Position numbers and translations under genes: made by a program. From Thiosocius sp963808165 (lineage in GTDB: Bacteria; Pseudomonadota; Gammaproteobacteria; Chromatiales; Chromatiaceae), in assembly GCA_963808165.1 (NCBI GenBank), contig CAWEET010000010.1, positions 1-64,000 of the forward strand: 64,000 nucleotides of DNA, read 5' to 3'. Positions 43,734-52,600 of the stretch are shown here, piece by piece. The notes beneath the pieces are model-generated. The model saw only the letters and a program-made list of their open reading frames with translations, was not told where the DNA came from and did not search any database. The stretch's first letter is position 1; the number at the start of each line of letters is the position of its first letter.

Positions 43734-43999
43734 CGACCAAAGACAAGACTGGCGACCAGCTCATGGCGTCGATTCGCAAGACCAAGTCCGAGGGCGCGAT
43801 GCCCGGCAAGGAAGCCGTTGGCACGCCAACGGCAACGCCGGCTGCTCCCAAGGCCGCCACTCCCGAGGCGAAGCCGGCGACCGCGAAGCCAACGCGGGTC
43901 GCCAAAAAGAAGGTCGCCGCCAAACCCAAGCCTTCACAAACCGGCCGGGACCAAGCACCCACTGGCTATCAATCGCACGGCAGAGTCTGGCCGGACTGA
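43730..43999 (+). CDS. mcdB: Carboxysome-positioning adaptor McdB (alpha type)
   Basis: An 89-residue, Lys/Ala/Pro/Thr-rich protein that is almost fully disordered (KAATPEAKPATAKPTRVAKK). Its C-terminus GYQSHGRVWPD contains the terminal Trp that marks alpha-carboxysome McdB proteins. It is read from GTG 43730, overlapping the mcdA stop. McdB links carboxysomes to the McdA gradient. Identification rests on position, composition and the terminal Trp. Confidence 0.85.
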   Translation: MTTKDKTGDQLMASIRKTKSEGAMPGKEAVGTPTATPAAPKAATPEAKPATAKPTRVAKKKVAAKPKPSQTGRDQAPTGYQSHGRVWPD

Positions 44000-44052
44000 C
44001 GTTTTTCGGCCAGAATGGAAAATCTGGTCTGACGTCGATGCCCGGCGTCTGA

Positions 44053-44081
44053 GCCCGGCCGGACCGGGCGAACTGATTTTT
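44053..44081 (+). terminator. Possible terminator after mcdB
   Basis: Stem GCCCGG / CCGGGC with a five-base loop (44053-44069), followed after seven bases by TTTTT (44077-44081). A second small dyad, ACTGA-TTTT-TCAGT, overlaps the T-run. The spacing to the T-run is long, so this is a weak candidate for the end of the cso transcript. Confidence 0.35.
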
Positions 44082-44147
44082 CAGTCTTGCCGGCTGGTCC
44101 TAACGGTTGTTGCCGTGCAGGTGGCAAAACAACCGTGAGGTAGGCAT

Positions 44148-45167
44148 GTGAGGTCTTCCGGCAGTCTGCACGATACCCCGCCGGCCATGATGTCGGATCA
44201 TCTGATCCGCCACACGACTCTTCGGCAACTCCAGATATTCGAGGCCAGTGTCCGCTTCGGCAGCTTCACGCGCGCCGCCGAGGCCCTGTTCCTGACCCAG
44301 CCGACGGTTTCCATGCAGATCAAGAAACTCGCCGATACGGTGGGCCTGCCGCTGTTCGAGCAGGTCGGACGCAAGCTCAGACCGACCGAGGCGGGAACGG
44401 AATTATACAAATCCTGTCGACAGATCTTCGCCACGCTCTCCAACCTCGAGATGAAGATGGCGGATTTGAAGGGCATTAAGACCGGCCGCCTGACGCTCGG
44501 GGTGATCACGACGGCGAATTGTTTCGCCCCTGAGGTCCTCGGTGAGTTCTGCCAACTGTATCCGGGTATCGAGGTTGCACTCAATGTCTTCAATCGCGAC
44601 CAGATCATCGATCGAATCAAGAACAACGAAGACGACCTCTACATCATGGGCCAGGCGCCTGTTGAACAGACCGACGATATCGAAGCGTTCCCGTTTGCCC
44701 CGAACCCGCTGGTCGTCCTGGCTCCGCGCGATCATCCATTGGTCGGGCAAAAGAATATCCCGCTCGCGCGTATCGCCGAGGAGTGGGTGATCCTGCGCGA
44801 GCCGGGATCCGGGATACGCGACGCGATGCTGCGCCTTTTCGGTCAGCAGGACCTAAACCTCAAGGTGCGCATGGAACTTGGCAGCAACGAGGCGATCAAG
44901 CACGCTATCGTCGCCGGTCTGGGGCTCTCGGTACTGTCAATCCATGCGTTGGCCCTCGAAGGGCCCGACGGGCCGGTTGCGCTGCTGGACGTTGAAGGAT
45001 TCCCGATCATGCGCAAGTGGTACATCGTCCACCCGAAGGGCAAACAGCTGTCGCTGGTCGCCCAGGCCTTCTTGGATTTCGCGCAGGGCATCGAACCGCA
45101 GATTCGTGCCCAGCTGGAACAACAATGGCCCAATATGAGGGCGGCCTTCGAACAGACCGTCGCCTGA
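44148..45167 (+). CDS. cbbR: CbbR-type LysR-family regulator
   Basis: A 339-residue LysR-type regulator. The winged HTH is LRQLQIFEASVRFGSFTRAAEALF followed by TQPTVSMQIKKLADTVG; the effector domain begins GRLTLGVITTANCFAPEVLG, as in CbbR, which responds to NADPH or RuBP. It is downstream of the cso operon in the same direction, which is unusual since CbbR is often divergent from cbbL. I chose GTG 44148 (RBS GAGGTAGG); ATG 44187 is a possible shorter start. The cbbL promoter dyad at 35196 is a likely target. Confidence 0.9.
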   Translation: MRSSGSLHDTPPAMMSDHLIRHTTLRQLQIFEASVRFGSFTRAAEALFLTQPTVSMQIKKLADTVGLPLFEQVGRKLRPTEAGTELYKSCRQIFATLSNLEMKMADLKGIKTGRLTLGVITTANCFAPEVLGEFCQLYPGIEVALNVFNRDQIIDRIKNNEDDLYIMGQAPVEQTDDIEAFPFAPNPLVVLAPRDHPLVGQKNIPLARIAEEWVILREPGSGIRDAMLRLFGQQDLNLKVRMELGSNEAIKHAIVAGLGLSVLSIHALALEGPDGPVALLDVEGFPIMRKWYIVHPKGKQLSLVAQAFLDFAQGIEPQIRAQLEQQWPNMRAAFEQTVA

Positions 45168-45188
45168 GCGCAGGCACGGGGCTGTTAC

Positions 45189-45743
45189 TCAGCGACTACG
45201 CAGGCGCCGCGTCTTGTCCACCATTCGGTATGTAGAAAGGTTATTGTTGAATCGCGAGGCCGCGTAGACGGGCACCCATAAGACCTCGTGTGACTCGTCA
45301 TTGCCGGGGACGGGAATCCGATCGTCGATTTCGAGCAGAAAGCGGATATCGTAGTGTGTATGCCGTGGTTCGGTCCCCATTGGCGGGATGGTATGGACAT
45401 CGACGTCGAAGATCGTGCCGTCCACCAGCTTGATGTCCTCGGCACCAATGCCGGTCTCTTCGTGGGTCTCACGCAGCGCCACGCGAAGGATGTCGTTGTC
45501 GCCGTCCGCATGTCCGCCCGGCTGGAACCATTCGTTGTGCTTGCGATGATGCATCAGCAACACCTTGTCGCGGGCAGGATTGACGACCCATGCGGAGCCT
45601 GTGACGTGTCCATGCAGGAGTTCGCGGTGGAAACAATCCTCGTGGTGTTCGACGAAACGTCGTGCGTGCGCGACGTTCCCGGCCTCGGCAACCGATGCCG
45701 GGCGGTGATCATCCAGCAGGCGCAGCAGTTCCTCGCGGTGCAT
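45189..45743 (-). CDS. NUDIX hydrolase next to csoS1D
   Basis: A 184-residue NUDIX protein. The Nudix box is GGHADGDNDILRVALRETHEETGIG, split as GHADGDNDILRVALRETHEE plus TGIG, matching GX5EX7REUXEEXGU (with Asp in place of the first Glu). The N-terminal part is helical (HREELLRLLDDHRP). It follows csoS1D by 14 bases with GGGAGAGG upstream of the ATG, so it is the last gene of the dab-sulP-csoS1D set. A sugar-phosphate or nucleotide clean-up role near the carboxysome is conceivable; no substrate is known. Confidence 0.85.
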   Translation of the reverse strand: MHREELLRLLDDHRPASVAEAGNVAHARRFVEHHEDCFHRELLHGHVTGSAWVVNPARDKVLLMHHRKHNEWFQPGGHADGDNDILRVALRETHEETGIGAEDIKLVDGTIFDVDVHTIPPMGTEPRHTHYDIRFLLEIDDRIPVPGNDESHEVLWVPVYAASRFNNNLSTYRMVDKTRRLRSR

Positions 45744-45757
45744 TGCGCCTCTCCCTG

Positions 45758-46390
45758 TCAGGTGCCGGACGGGTTGTTGATCGCAGCGATCGCAGCTGCG
45801 GCCGCCTCGTCAACGTCGCCCTCGCGGCCCGCGAGGGTCAGGCGACCGAACGCACCCACCGCGCGGACGTCGATCAAGGTGATGTTGGCTGCCTTTTCGG
45901 CCTGGTTCGCGGCGTAAACGATATAGCCTGCGGGTTCCGTCTCGAGGATGAACATGCTCTGGCCCGGCAGGATCATCGAACCGCGGCGGTCCTGGCGGTT
46001 GATCAGTACCGTATGGTCCGGGGTCATGCCGCGTATGATCTCGCGCCAGGCGATGCGGCAGGTCTCGCGATCATCCTGTGAGGCGTGCATGTGACGCAGC
46101 AGGATGCGGCCGGCCTCGCGGACGTCGCTTTGATCGCGCTGGTGGATGACCATCGAGCCATAGGCCCTTTCGACGACTTGCTGCGCGAGATGCACCCGCG
46201 TCGCCTTCAGCGCGATATCGGTGAGCCGGTGAACGGCCATGCCGGGAGAGACCTCGGTCCACAGGCAGGCATCGCCGGGTATCGGCAGGAATCCTTGCGA
46301 CACGGTTGCCATGTACTCGGCCAGCTGCGGTTGCAGTGAATCGATGTAGACGTAGGTCCTTAGCGAAATCCGTGGGTTTGAGGTGTCCAT
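45758..46390 (-). CDS. csoS1D: Tandem-BMC shell protein CsoS1D
   Basis: A 210-residue protein with two BMC domains in tandem, forming a gated trimer of about hexamer size for passage of larger metabolites. The first unit is LRTYVYIDSLQPQLAEYMAT to KATRVHLAQQVVERAYGSM, and the second begins ILLRHMHASQDDRETCRIAW-like and ends KAANITLIDVRAVGAFGRL. It is separate from the cso operon on the opposite strand, downstream of a SulP gene. The reading frame starts at ATG 46390. Confidence 0.9.
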   Translation of the reverse strand: MDTSNPRISLRTYVYIDSLQPQLAEYMATVSQGFLPIPGDACLWTEVSPGMAVHRLTDIALKATRVHLAQQVVERAYGSMVIHQRDQSDVREAGRILLRHMHASQDDRETCRIAWREIIRGMTPDHTVLINRQDRRGSMILPGQSMFILETEPAGYIVYAANQAEKAANITLIDVRAVGAFGRLTLAGREGDVDEAAAAAIAAINNPSGT

Positions 46391-46461
46391 GGGGAGCGGG
46401 TCAGGCGCATCTCGAGATGACGGCGCGAGTTGTTAGGTAATGCTGCTTCATTATACCGAAA

Positions 46462-48174
46462 TCAGTGATCGGAGACCTGAGATCCGTTCCCGGATTGCGC
46501 ATCGCGGAGCCCGCCCGACACTCCTCCCTCGAGCAGCGCGGTCGCCTCGGCCAGGGCCTCCTGGCGCGTCCGGACGACATGCTCCGCCGGCAACAGGTCC
46601 AATACGCCGAGCTTCTTCAGTCGTTCGGCCACATCACCGACGGCTCCGACGATGAGCACCGGCCGTTGCTGTTTGAGGTCCTCCAGAATGATGCTCTCCA
46701 ATGCCAGCGAAGAGGACACGCCCAAAACCGGTACCTCGGTGAAGTCGATGATCAGGATCTGATGGCTACTGAGCACCGCGTACTTTCTCGAAATCGCCTT
46801 GGCGACGCCGAAGAGTAGTGGGCCACCCAGCGTGAAAACCAGGATCTTGCCGTTGGCGCGCTCGAGCAGCGTCTGTTCGTCGCGAGTAAGGTCGTGATCA
46901 AGTTCGGGATTGGCATCGTGAATCGCTTTGACTGCGTTGTGCTGAAGTTTTTCCATGCGTGCAATCGTCAACACGTTGGCGATGAAGACGCCGATCGCCA
47001 CCGCAGTAATCAGATCGACGAACACCGTCAAAGCAATGACGCCGTACATGATCAACGCGGCCTTGAAGGAAACACGATGCGCACGCTTCAGAAACGACCA
47101 GTCAATGATGTCGATTCCGACCTTGAGCGCGATGCCGGCGAGTACCGCGAGCGGTATCTGCTCGGTCAGATCGGCAGCCCACAGCACCACGATCATCAGC
47201 AGGACCGCGCGCGTCAGGCCGGAAAGCGCCGAGCGTCCGCCGGTCTGAATGTTGACTACGGTGCCCATCGTCGCGCCGGCGCCCGGTATGCCACCGAACA
47301 GGCCCGAGGCCAGGTTGCCCATTCCTTGGCCGAACAGCTCCTTGTTGGAGTCACTTTCCTTGCGGGTCATGTTTTCTGCGATGACGGAAGTCAGCAGTGC
47401 ATCGATGCTGCCCAGCACGGCCAAGACGGCAGCCTCCACGACCATGAGCTGCCATTGCGCTGCGGTGAAGACCGGTAGCTGGAGATCGGGCAGGCCGGTC
47501 GGTATCTCGCCGATGCGGCGTATTTCGGCATCGGAAAGCAGGAACACCGAGACCAGTGTGCCCAACACCAAAGCGAGGAGTTGCGGGGGTATAACGACGC
47601 TGAGCCTTTTCGGCAAAAGCACCAACAGGCTGAAGCTGAGTATCGCGAGGACGGTCTCTGCCGGTCGTATGTTACTGATCAGCGCCGGCAACGCGGCCAG
47701 TGTGCCGGTTACCCCGCCTGGCGGCGGCGCCTGGCCAAGGAAGGGCCCCAACTGCAGAATGATCAGTATGATGCCGATTCCGGTCATGAAGCCGGATACC
47801 ACGGTGTAGGGCATCATCGTTACGTAGTGACCAAGCTTCAGTGCGCCGAACAGCATCTGAAACACACCCGCGAGCATCACGACGGTGAATGCCATCGCCA
47901 TGCCCTGCTCTGGGTTTGCCGCGAGCAGTTGGGCGATGACCGCAGTCATGATCACCGTCATCGGTCCGGTTGGCTCGGAGATCAGGGTCGGGGTAGCACC
48001 AAACAGCGCGGCAAACAGGCCGACGAGCACTGCACCATAGAGGCCGGCGGCCGGGCCGGCGCCAGAGGCGACACCAAAAGCCAGTGCCATCGGCAGGGCG
48101 ATAATGGCGGCGGTAACGCCACCGAAGAGATCGCCGCGCAGATTGTCAAACCGGATGTCATTGAGGATGCTCAT
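46462..48174 (-). CDS. BicA-like SulP transporter (predicted bicarbonate uptake)
   Basis: A 570-residue SulP transporter with STAS domain. DLFGGVTAAIIALPMALAFGV, SEPTGPMTVIMTAVIAQLL, and GAGATMGTVVNIQTGGRSALSG fit the SLC26/BicA core; the C-terminal STAS starts ILVFTLGGPLLFG. It has no insert, unlike the protein at 32.8 kb. Because it lies between the CPII gene and csoS1D, sodium-dependent bicarbonate uptake is the best guess. Start: ATG 48174 (MSILNDIRFDN); a TTG at 48189 with GAGAGGGG upstream is an alternative. Confidence 0.87.
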   Translation of the reverse strand: MSILNDIRFDNLRGDLFGGVTAAIIALPMALAFGVASGAGPAAGLYGAVLVGLFAALFGATPTLISEPTGPMTVIMTAVIAQLLAANPEQGMAMAFTVVMLAGVFQMLFGALKLGHYVTMMPYTVVSGFMTGIGIILIILQLGPFLGQAPPPGGVTGTLAALPALISNIRPAETVLAILSFSLLVLLPKRLSVVIPPQLLALVLGTLVSVFLLSDAEIRRIGEIPTGLPDLQLPVFTAAQWQLMVVEAAVLAVLGSIDALLTSVIAENMTRKESDSNKELFGQGMGNLASGLFGGIPGAGATMGTVVNIQTGGRSALSGLTRAVLLMIVVLWAADLTEQIPLAVLAGIALKVGIDIIDWSFLKRAHRVSFKAALIMYGVIALTVFVDLITAVAIGVFIANVLTIARMEKLQHNAVKAIHDANPELDHDLTRDEQTLLERANGKILVFTLGGPLLFGVAKAISRKYAVLSSHQILIIDFTEVPVLGVSSSLALESIILEDLKQQRPVLIVGAVGDVAERLKKLGVLDLLPAEHVVRTRQEALAEATALLEGGVSGGLRDAQSGNGSQVSDH

Positions 48175-48414
48175 GGCCCGACTGCCCAAGTTTATTTCCC
48201 CTCTCTTTATAAGCTGCCACATCTGTCGGGAAAAGCAGATAGTTTCGATCTGACCTATTGATAATCGTAGATGGTTGGTCGTTGACCGCACTGGCCTGCG
48301 AGAATGATCGAAAACGCCGGATTCTGCTTTCTTTCGGGCGGCGGCGCGCCGGCCTGGAGGCATTCACGGCGGAACGTCTGCTGCAATCGTCCCGTCGCAA
48401 GCGGCGGAACGCGG

Positions 48415-48741
48415 TCAGCTGGTGAACTTGACCAGGCGGGTAACCTGGATGTCCGAGATGAAAACCACGCCTGAATGCTTGCTGTAGAAAGGGGCGAAAC
48501 CCTCCAGTATCGGTTCGACCAGCGCTGGTGGGACGGCGGCGATGATCATGATCAACAAGTCGTCCTCATTGAACATCAGGTGTCCTTCGTGAAAACCGTG
48601 ACTGCCCTTGCCCGAGAGGTTGTTGATGATGGTGTATCCCTTGACGCCCGCGTGGTCAAGGAGGTCCGTCGCGAACTCCTTGTGTTCACCCTCGAGTATG
48701 ATTTCGAGTTTTTTCAGCTGACTCAGATTGAGATCTTTCAT
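48415..48741 (-). CDS. CPII-type PII-like protein
   Basis: A 108-residue small PII-like protein. MKDLNLSQLKKLEIILEGEH, GVKGYTIINNLSGKGSHGFHEG and VFISDIQVTRLVKF show the PII fold with a lengthened middle loop. The CPII protein of chemoautotroph carboxysome loci binds adenine nucleotides and bicarbonate. ATG overlaps the dabA stop by four bases (ATGA), so it is co-translated with the uptake complex and may gate it according to carbon/energy status. Confidence 0.88.
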   Translation of the reverse strand: MKDLNLSQLKKLEIILEGEHKEFATDLLDHAGVKGYTIINNLSGKGSHGFHEGHLMFNEDDLLIMIIAAVPPALVEPILEGFAPFYSKHSGVVFISDIQVTRLVKFTS

Positions 48742-51700
48742 GACTTGGCGGACTCTTGCGGGTTAACAGGTTGAGCGGAGGGCAGGGGGCTGTTCTGCCA
48801 CGCACCGTCTTCGAACAGCGACACGACACCGGACTCGGGGTCTACGATCAATAGCCGTATCCAGGCGTTCTGCACCAGGTTCTTGACCGCAACCACTGCA
48901 TCGATCGCCCTCCGGGCATGTTCGAACGGTGCCTCGATGACGGTAATCAGGCGAATCGGTTCGTGGTAAGGCGAACCATGCTTGAGTACCGTCTGCGACG
49001 GCAGGCCGGTGCGCAGATCGCTGAGATTGCCGGTCATCACCCCAAACCGGCCAGCGACATTGTGGTTGACCTTGCTGCCGCTGCCGAAGCGTTCGTTGTC
49101 AACGGTGGAAAAATAGTGCTCCATGTTGATCCATTGGCCCACTACGAGCGGGCCGGTGAGGATGTTCTCCAGCAGCCGCCGCTTGGCATCGATCCGGTAG
49201 TCGTACGAATGCAGGAAGGCTCGCCCATGCAGCATCGTTTGTGCGGTTAGGTGACGCCGACCAATGACGAAATAGGCGTTGCGAGACAGGCCCCATTCGG
49301 GGCGCACCTGTGACCAGTCCATCGCATTGCGCCTGGCCAGCTTGCTGGCGGCGGCCGGCTCGAAGTTCTTTGTCCCATGCGGCGCCAGTGTGGGGATGCG
49401 TTCGGCGGCACACAACCGAGAGGCCGCGGTCAGACCATTGCGCAGCCGATCGATGTAGACCAGGTGAGAGGGCGGGATCAACTGGAGATTGTGCAGGCCG
49501 ATCTCGTCGGTAGTCGTGTCGTGGAGCGCCGGCAGGAACCAGGTGTCGTCCGGGATGTCAATGCCCTGGGCGCGCAATATGCGTCTGACCGGCCGATTGT
49601 TCGCCATCTGGGCAAGCACTTTGGCACTGACCAGGCCGTGATTGCCCCCGCAGGCACCGCAGTCCAGCGCCGACTCATAGGGGTTGTTCTCGGATGAACT
49701 TCCGTGACCAACGAGCAGGACGAAACGTGAGAATTGCTGGGTCAGTCCGATAGAGCACAATGCCTGTACCACGTACCTGACCTGTTCCTCCACCGTGAAG
49801 CCGATACGCCCCAGGCGTTCGAGCTGCTGATGGGCAAACGATTCATTGATCCGATATTCAGTGCGCAGGCGGTTGATGAAGGCCTCTGCCTGCTCGGCAT
49901 CCAGTTGCATGGCTTCCGTACACCAGGGTGGTGTTGCTTCATGGCCGAGCGCCGATTCGCGCAGCGAGCGGATCATGTCATCGGTCACCTCTTCCGGGGC
50001 GAGCCCGAGGTGCTGCTCGACTGCATTGACGATGACGGTGCGCTGAACGGCGCGAACGATGGAATCCGCCTGTTCCCGGCTGAGTTTGTCCAATAGCAGG
50101 CGGCTGAAGGGCTTTTCCGGCTGCAAACGCCTGCGCCAGCGGTTGTAGGTCTGCGGGGCAAGCGTCTTGCCGACCATGTCGAAACCGAACAGCAACCCGA
50201 TTGCCTCGACCGTGACGAAAGGCGTCAGGATCGACTCCTTGAGCTCGTGCATCGCCTTTTCCAGTGCGGTGACGGCGGCATCGTCTTGACGCGTGGCGGC
50301 CGTGATTTCTGGAACCAGGTTCTTCGGCGTGAGAATCACCGGGCAAAGGTGTGTCTCGCTGCCTTTGCCGAGTTCCATGAAACTGACCGGGACTCCGAAG
50401 AAGCCGGCGATGCCGAAAGTCTGGTAGTCGCCGACGTGCTCCAGATGACGGCGAATACGTTCCGAGCGCGTGTCGATGCAAAACAGCGCCTGGGCAAAGG
50501 GGCGCTTTTTTCGAACTGGTGACGAGGAAGTGTCGAGGCCATTCAGCAGCCGGGTGATGGCACGTGCCTCGAGCGCGCGCAGCCAGACCATCCCCTCCTG
50601 CCGCTCGAATGCCGCGATGGTTTCCAGCAGTTGACCAAGCTCCGCTGCGGATAACCGCAGCAAGGCATTTCTTGTGTCGGCAGCCTCTGCAAGGGTGATG
50701 AGCCTGTTGCCCTGCTCGTTCGCCTCGTCAACGAGCTTGTGACGAAGGTAGTCTCTGAATACCTGCTGCGTGAGCGAGTCTTTACCACGCAGCAACGCCT
50801 GTTCAACCCGGTAGGCCATTTCGGGAAGCACCTGCCTGGTGTGCAATCCCTGGCGCAGATAGGTCTCGGCCGTGCGAGTCTCGATCGCTTCGGAAATGGT
50901 GTCGGTGTTCCAGGCGTGGCCGTGACGGCCATCCTTGCGCAGCAGTGCAAGCGCCATGGTAAGGCGTATCGCGACGAAATCGACAAGGTCGCCGGGGAAG
51001 CGTTCGGCCCAGTAGTAGTGCTGCGCGCTGGCTCGCCATTTCACGAAACCGGCCCAGCCGTGCAGCCGCGCCAGTTCCTGTGTGAAATAACTGATCCAAT
51101 GTTCCTCACGAATTCCAAACTGTTCGAGGACGTAAGCGATCACGCCCTCAGGTTCCTCGTCTTGCTCCAGGATGCGGCGTACATGCAGCCCGTGCAGATA
51201 GAATGGGACGTTCCGATTGGCCATGTCGCGCCAGGCGGCATACAGTCCGTGCTCGCGACCGGGCATCTCCCAGACCGACTGGCCTTCGTCGAAGAAGTCC
51301 AGGCAGCTCTTGATCATCAGCTCGTCGAGTTCGACGCCGATCTCGCTGCCGTACAGCGCATCGACCGCCTCGTAAACAGGGCGGTTGCCGATCAATGTTT
51401 CGTGCAACTGGTGCCGGATCATCCCCAGACTCAGGTCGCGGCTGCGCGGCCCGTTGCCGTGAAGGCAGGCATGCACGTCGGCATCGTCGGCAAGCATTCG
51501 TGGCTGCGCCACCGCCGCGTCGATGTCGGTCGCCAGGACCGTCAACCAGTGCTGCAGATCAATCCCGGGCACCTTCTGCCGTGACTCCAGAAAGCTTGCT
51601 ATCGAGGCGGATAATGTCGCCCGATCGACCTTGCCGGCAGCGAGATATTCCTGGTACCCGCGCCGAGTTAGGAAAGCGCGGCCATGGAAAAGCTCTGCGC

Positions 51701-51854
51701 CCTGCTGGGCGGCCCGTTCGAACGGCAGATGCTCCAGGCCATGTAAGGGATTGTGGTGGATGAAGGTCCGCATCGGCCAGAAGAACGGCAGCGGTTCCGC
51801 GGCGACGTGAATCATCGCGCGAATCTTCAGGCGCAAACCGAGCCGGATGCTCAC
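48738..51854 (-). CDS. dabA: DAB inorganic-carbon pump, catalytic subunit DabA
   Basis: A 1,038-residue DUF2309 protein, the soluble catalytic half of the energy-coupled CO2/bicarbonate pump. Beta-carbonic-anhydrase-like zinc residues are in LFCIDTRSERIRRH (Cys and Asp), LVGHGSSSENNPY (His) and ALDCGACGGNHG (Cys). The C-terminal region (HYFSTVDNERFGSGSKVNHN) is typical. GTG 51854 is used since GTGA overlaps the upstream stop; a longer open frame upstream is not homologous. It is in an operon with dabB and a small membrane protein. Confidence 0.95.
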   Translation of the reverse strand: MSIRLGLRLKIRAMIHVAAEPLPFFWPMRTFIHHNPLHGLEHLPFERAAQQGAELFHGRAFLTRRGYQEYLAAGKVDRATLSASIASFLESRQKVPGIDLQHWLTVLATDIDAAVAQPRMLADDADVHACLHGNGPRSRDLSLGMIRHQLHETLIGNRPVYEAVDALYGSEIGVELDELMIKSCLDFFDEGQSVWEMPGREHGLYAAWRDMANRNVPFYLHGLHVRRILEQDEEPEGVIAYVLEQFGIREEHWISYFTQELARLHGWAGFVKWRASAQHYYWAERFPGDLVDFVAIRLTMALALLRKDGRHGHAWNTDTISEAIETRTAETYLRQGLHTRQVLPEMAYRVEQALLRGKDSLTQQVFRDYLRHKLVDEANEQGNRLITLAEAADTRNALLRLSAAELGQLLETIAAFERQEGMVWLRALEARAITRLLNGLDTSSSPVRKKRPFAQALFCIDTRSERIRRHLEHVGDYQTFGIAGFFGVPVSFMELGKGSETHLCPVILTPKNLVPEITAATRQDDAAVTALEKAMHELKESILTPFVTVEAIGLLFGFDMVGKTLAPQTYNRWRRRLQPEKPFSRLLLDKLSREQADSIVRAVQRTVIVNAVEQHLGLAPEEVTDDMIRSLRESALGHEATPPWCTEAMQLDAEQAEAFINRLRTEYRINESFAHQQLERLGRIGFTVEEQVRYVVQALCSIGLTQQFSRFVLLVGHGSSSENNPYESALDCGACGGNHGLVSAKVLAQMANNRPVRRILRAQGIDIPDDTWFLPALHDTTTDEIGLHNLQLIPPSHLVYIDRLRNGLTAASRLCAAERIPTLAPHGTKNFEPAAASKLARRNAMDWSQVRPEWGLSRNAYFVIGRRHLTAQTMLHGRAFLHSYDYRIDAKRRLLENILTGPLVVGQWINMEHYFSTVDNERFGSGSKVNHNVAGRFGVMTGNLSDLRTGLPSQTVLKHGSPYHEPIRLITVIEAPFEHARRAIDAVVAVKNLVQNAWIRLLIVDPESGVVSLFEDGAWQNSPLPSAQPVNPQESAKS

Positions 51855-52600
51855 AGGCCACTCCCGGTCAGCAGCAGGCCGGACAATACCAGCGCGACCA
51901 GACCGACCGCGTAGCCCCATGCCATCACGGTACTCAGGTCCTGGTGTGGACTGGGTTCCGCCGCACCGACGATCAGGCCCTGAAGCAGGCGCGCGGCGGC
52001 CCAGCTCCACAGCAGCCAGACCGTGCTCAGCACTACGGCGGGCGCTGGCTGGGAGACGACCAGGGTGCGTAGCATGGCAAAGAAGGCCGGAAAGACCGGC
52101 GTCGCGGTAGCGGCGAGCACACTGACGACCAGCACGCCCGCAAAGCGCGGCGTGCTTTGTGCCAGGCCGCCGTAGAGCCCTGTGTAGGCGGCCCCGAAGC
52201 GCTCCTCCAGCGCCCTGGTCAGCAGGGTCAGGAAGGCCAGCGGGATGCTGAAAGCGGCGGCGAGCGACCAAAGCTCTGATAGTTGCAGACCGGCCGATGC
52301 AGGCAGCCAGAGCAGGGCCCAGGCGGAAGTTGCCAGGTATCCGGTCCAGCGTCCCATCTCACGCATCGCGAGCAGGCGGAAGGCATACAGTGCTGAGGTC
52401 GCCAGCGCCCAGATCACCACCCAGGATGGTGGTTCGGTAGCAAGCGCCGACAACGCCAGTAGGCCGATCTGCGGCCACGCCAGAAGGAGTGCCGAGCGCA
52501 GCAGTGGATGGGTAACGCGCGCGAATACGGCATTGAACAACATGCCGAGCGGGAAGAGCGGCAGGAACAGTCCGACGACGAGGTAGCCGATCTCCTGCAT
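51851..52600 (-). CDS. DAB-associated membrane protein (NuoM/ND4-like fragment-type)
   Basis: A 249-residue polytopic protein with about seven or eight helices (YLVVGLFLPLFPLGMLFNAV, LRSALLLAWPQIGLLALSAL, etc.), placed between dabB and dabA. It has no strong motif that I recognise; helix content and charges recall proton-pumping antiporter subunits. It starts at ATG 52600 overlapping the dabB stop (TGATG) with GAGGTGGGG upstream, and its stop overlaps dabA (GTGA). So it is probably part of the pump complex. Many DAB operons have only dabA and dabB. Confidence 0.7.
   Translation of the reverse strand: MQEIGYLVVGLFLPLFPLGMLFNAVFARVTHPLLRSALLLAWPQIGLLALSALATEPPSWVVIWALATSALYAFRLLAMREMGRWTGYLATSAWALLWLPASAGLQLSELWSLAAAFSIPLAFLTLLTRALEERFGAAYTGLYGGLAQSTPRFAGVLVVSVLAATATPVFPAFFAMLRTLVVSQPAPAVVLSTVWLLWSWAAARLLQGLIVGAAEPSPHQDLSTVMAWGYAVGLVALVLSGLLLTGSGL

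Noticed and set aside
51855..52271. N-terminal extension of dabA of about 140 codons
   Set aside because: The extra part is the shadow of the upstream membrane-protein gene; GTG 51854 overlapping that gene's stop is the better start.
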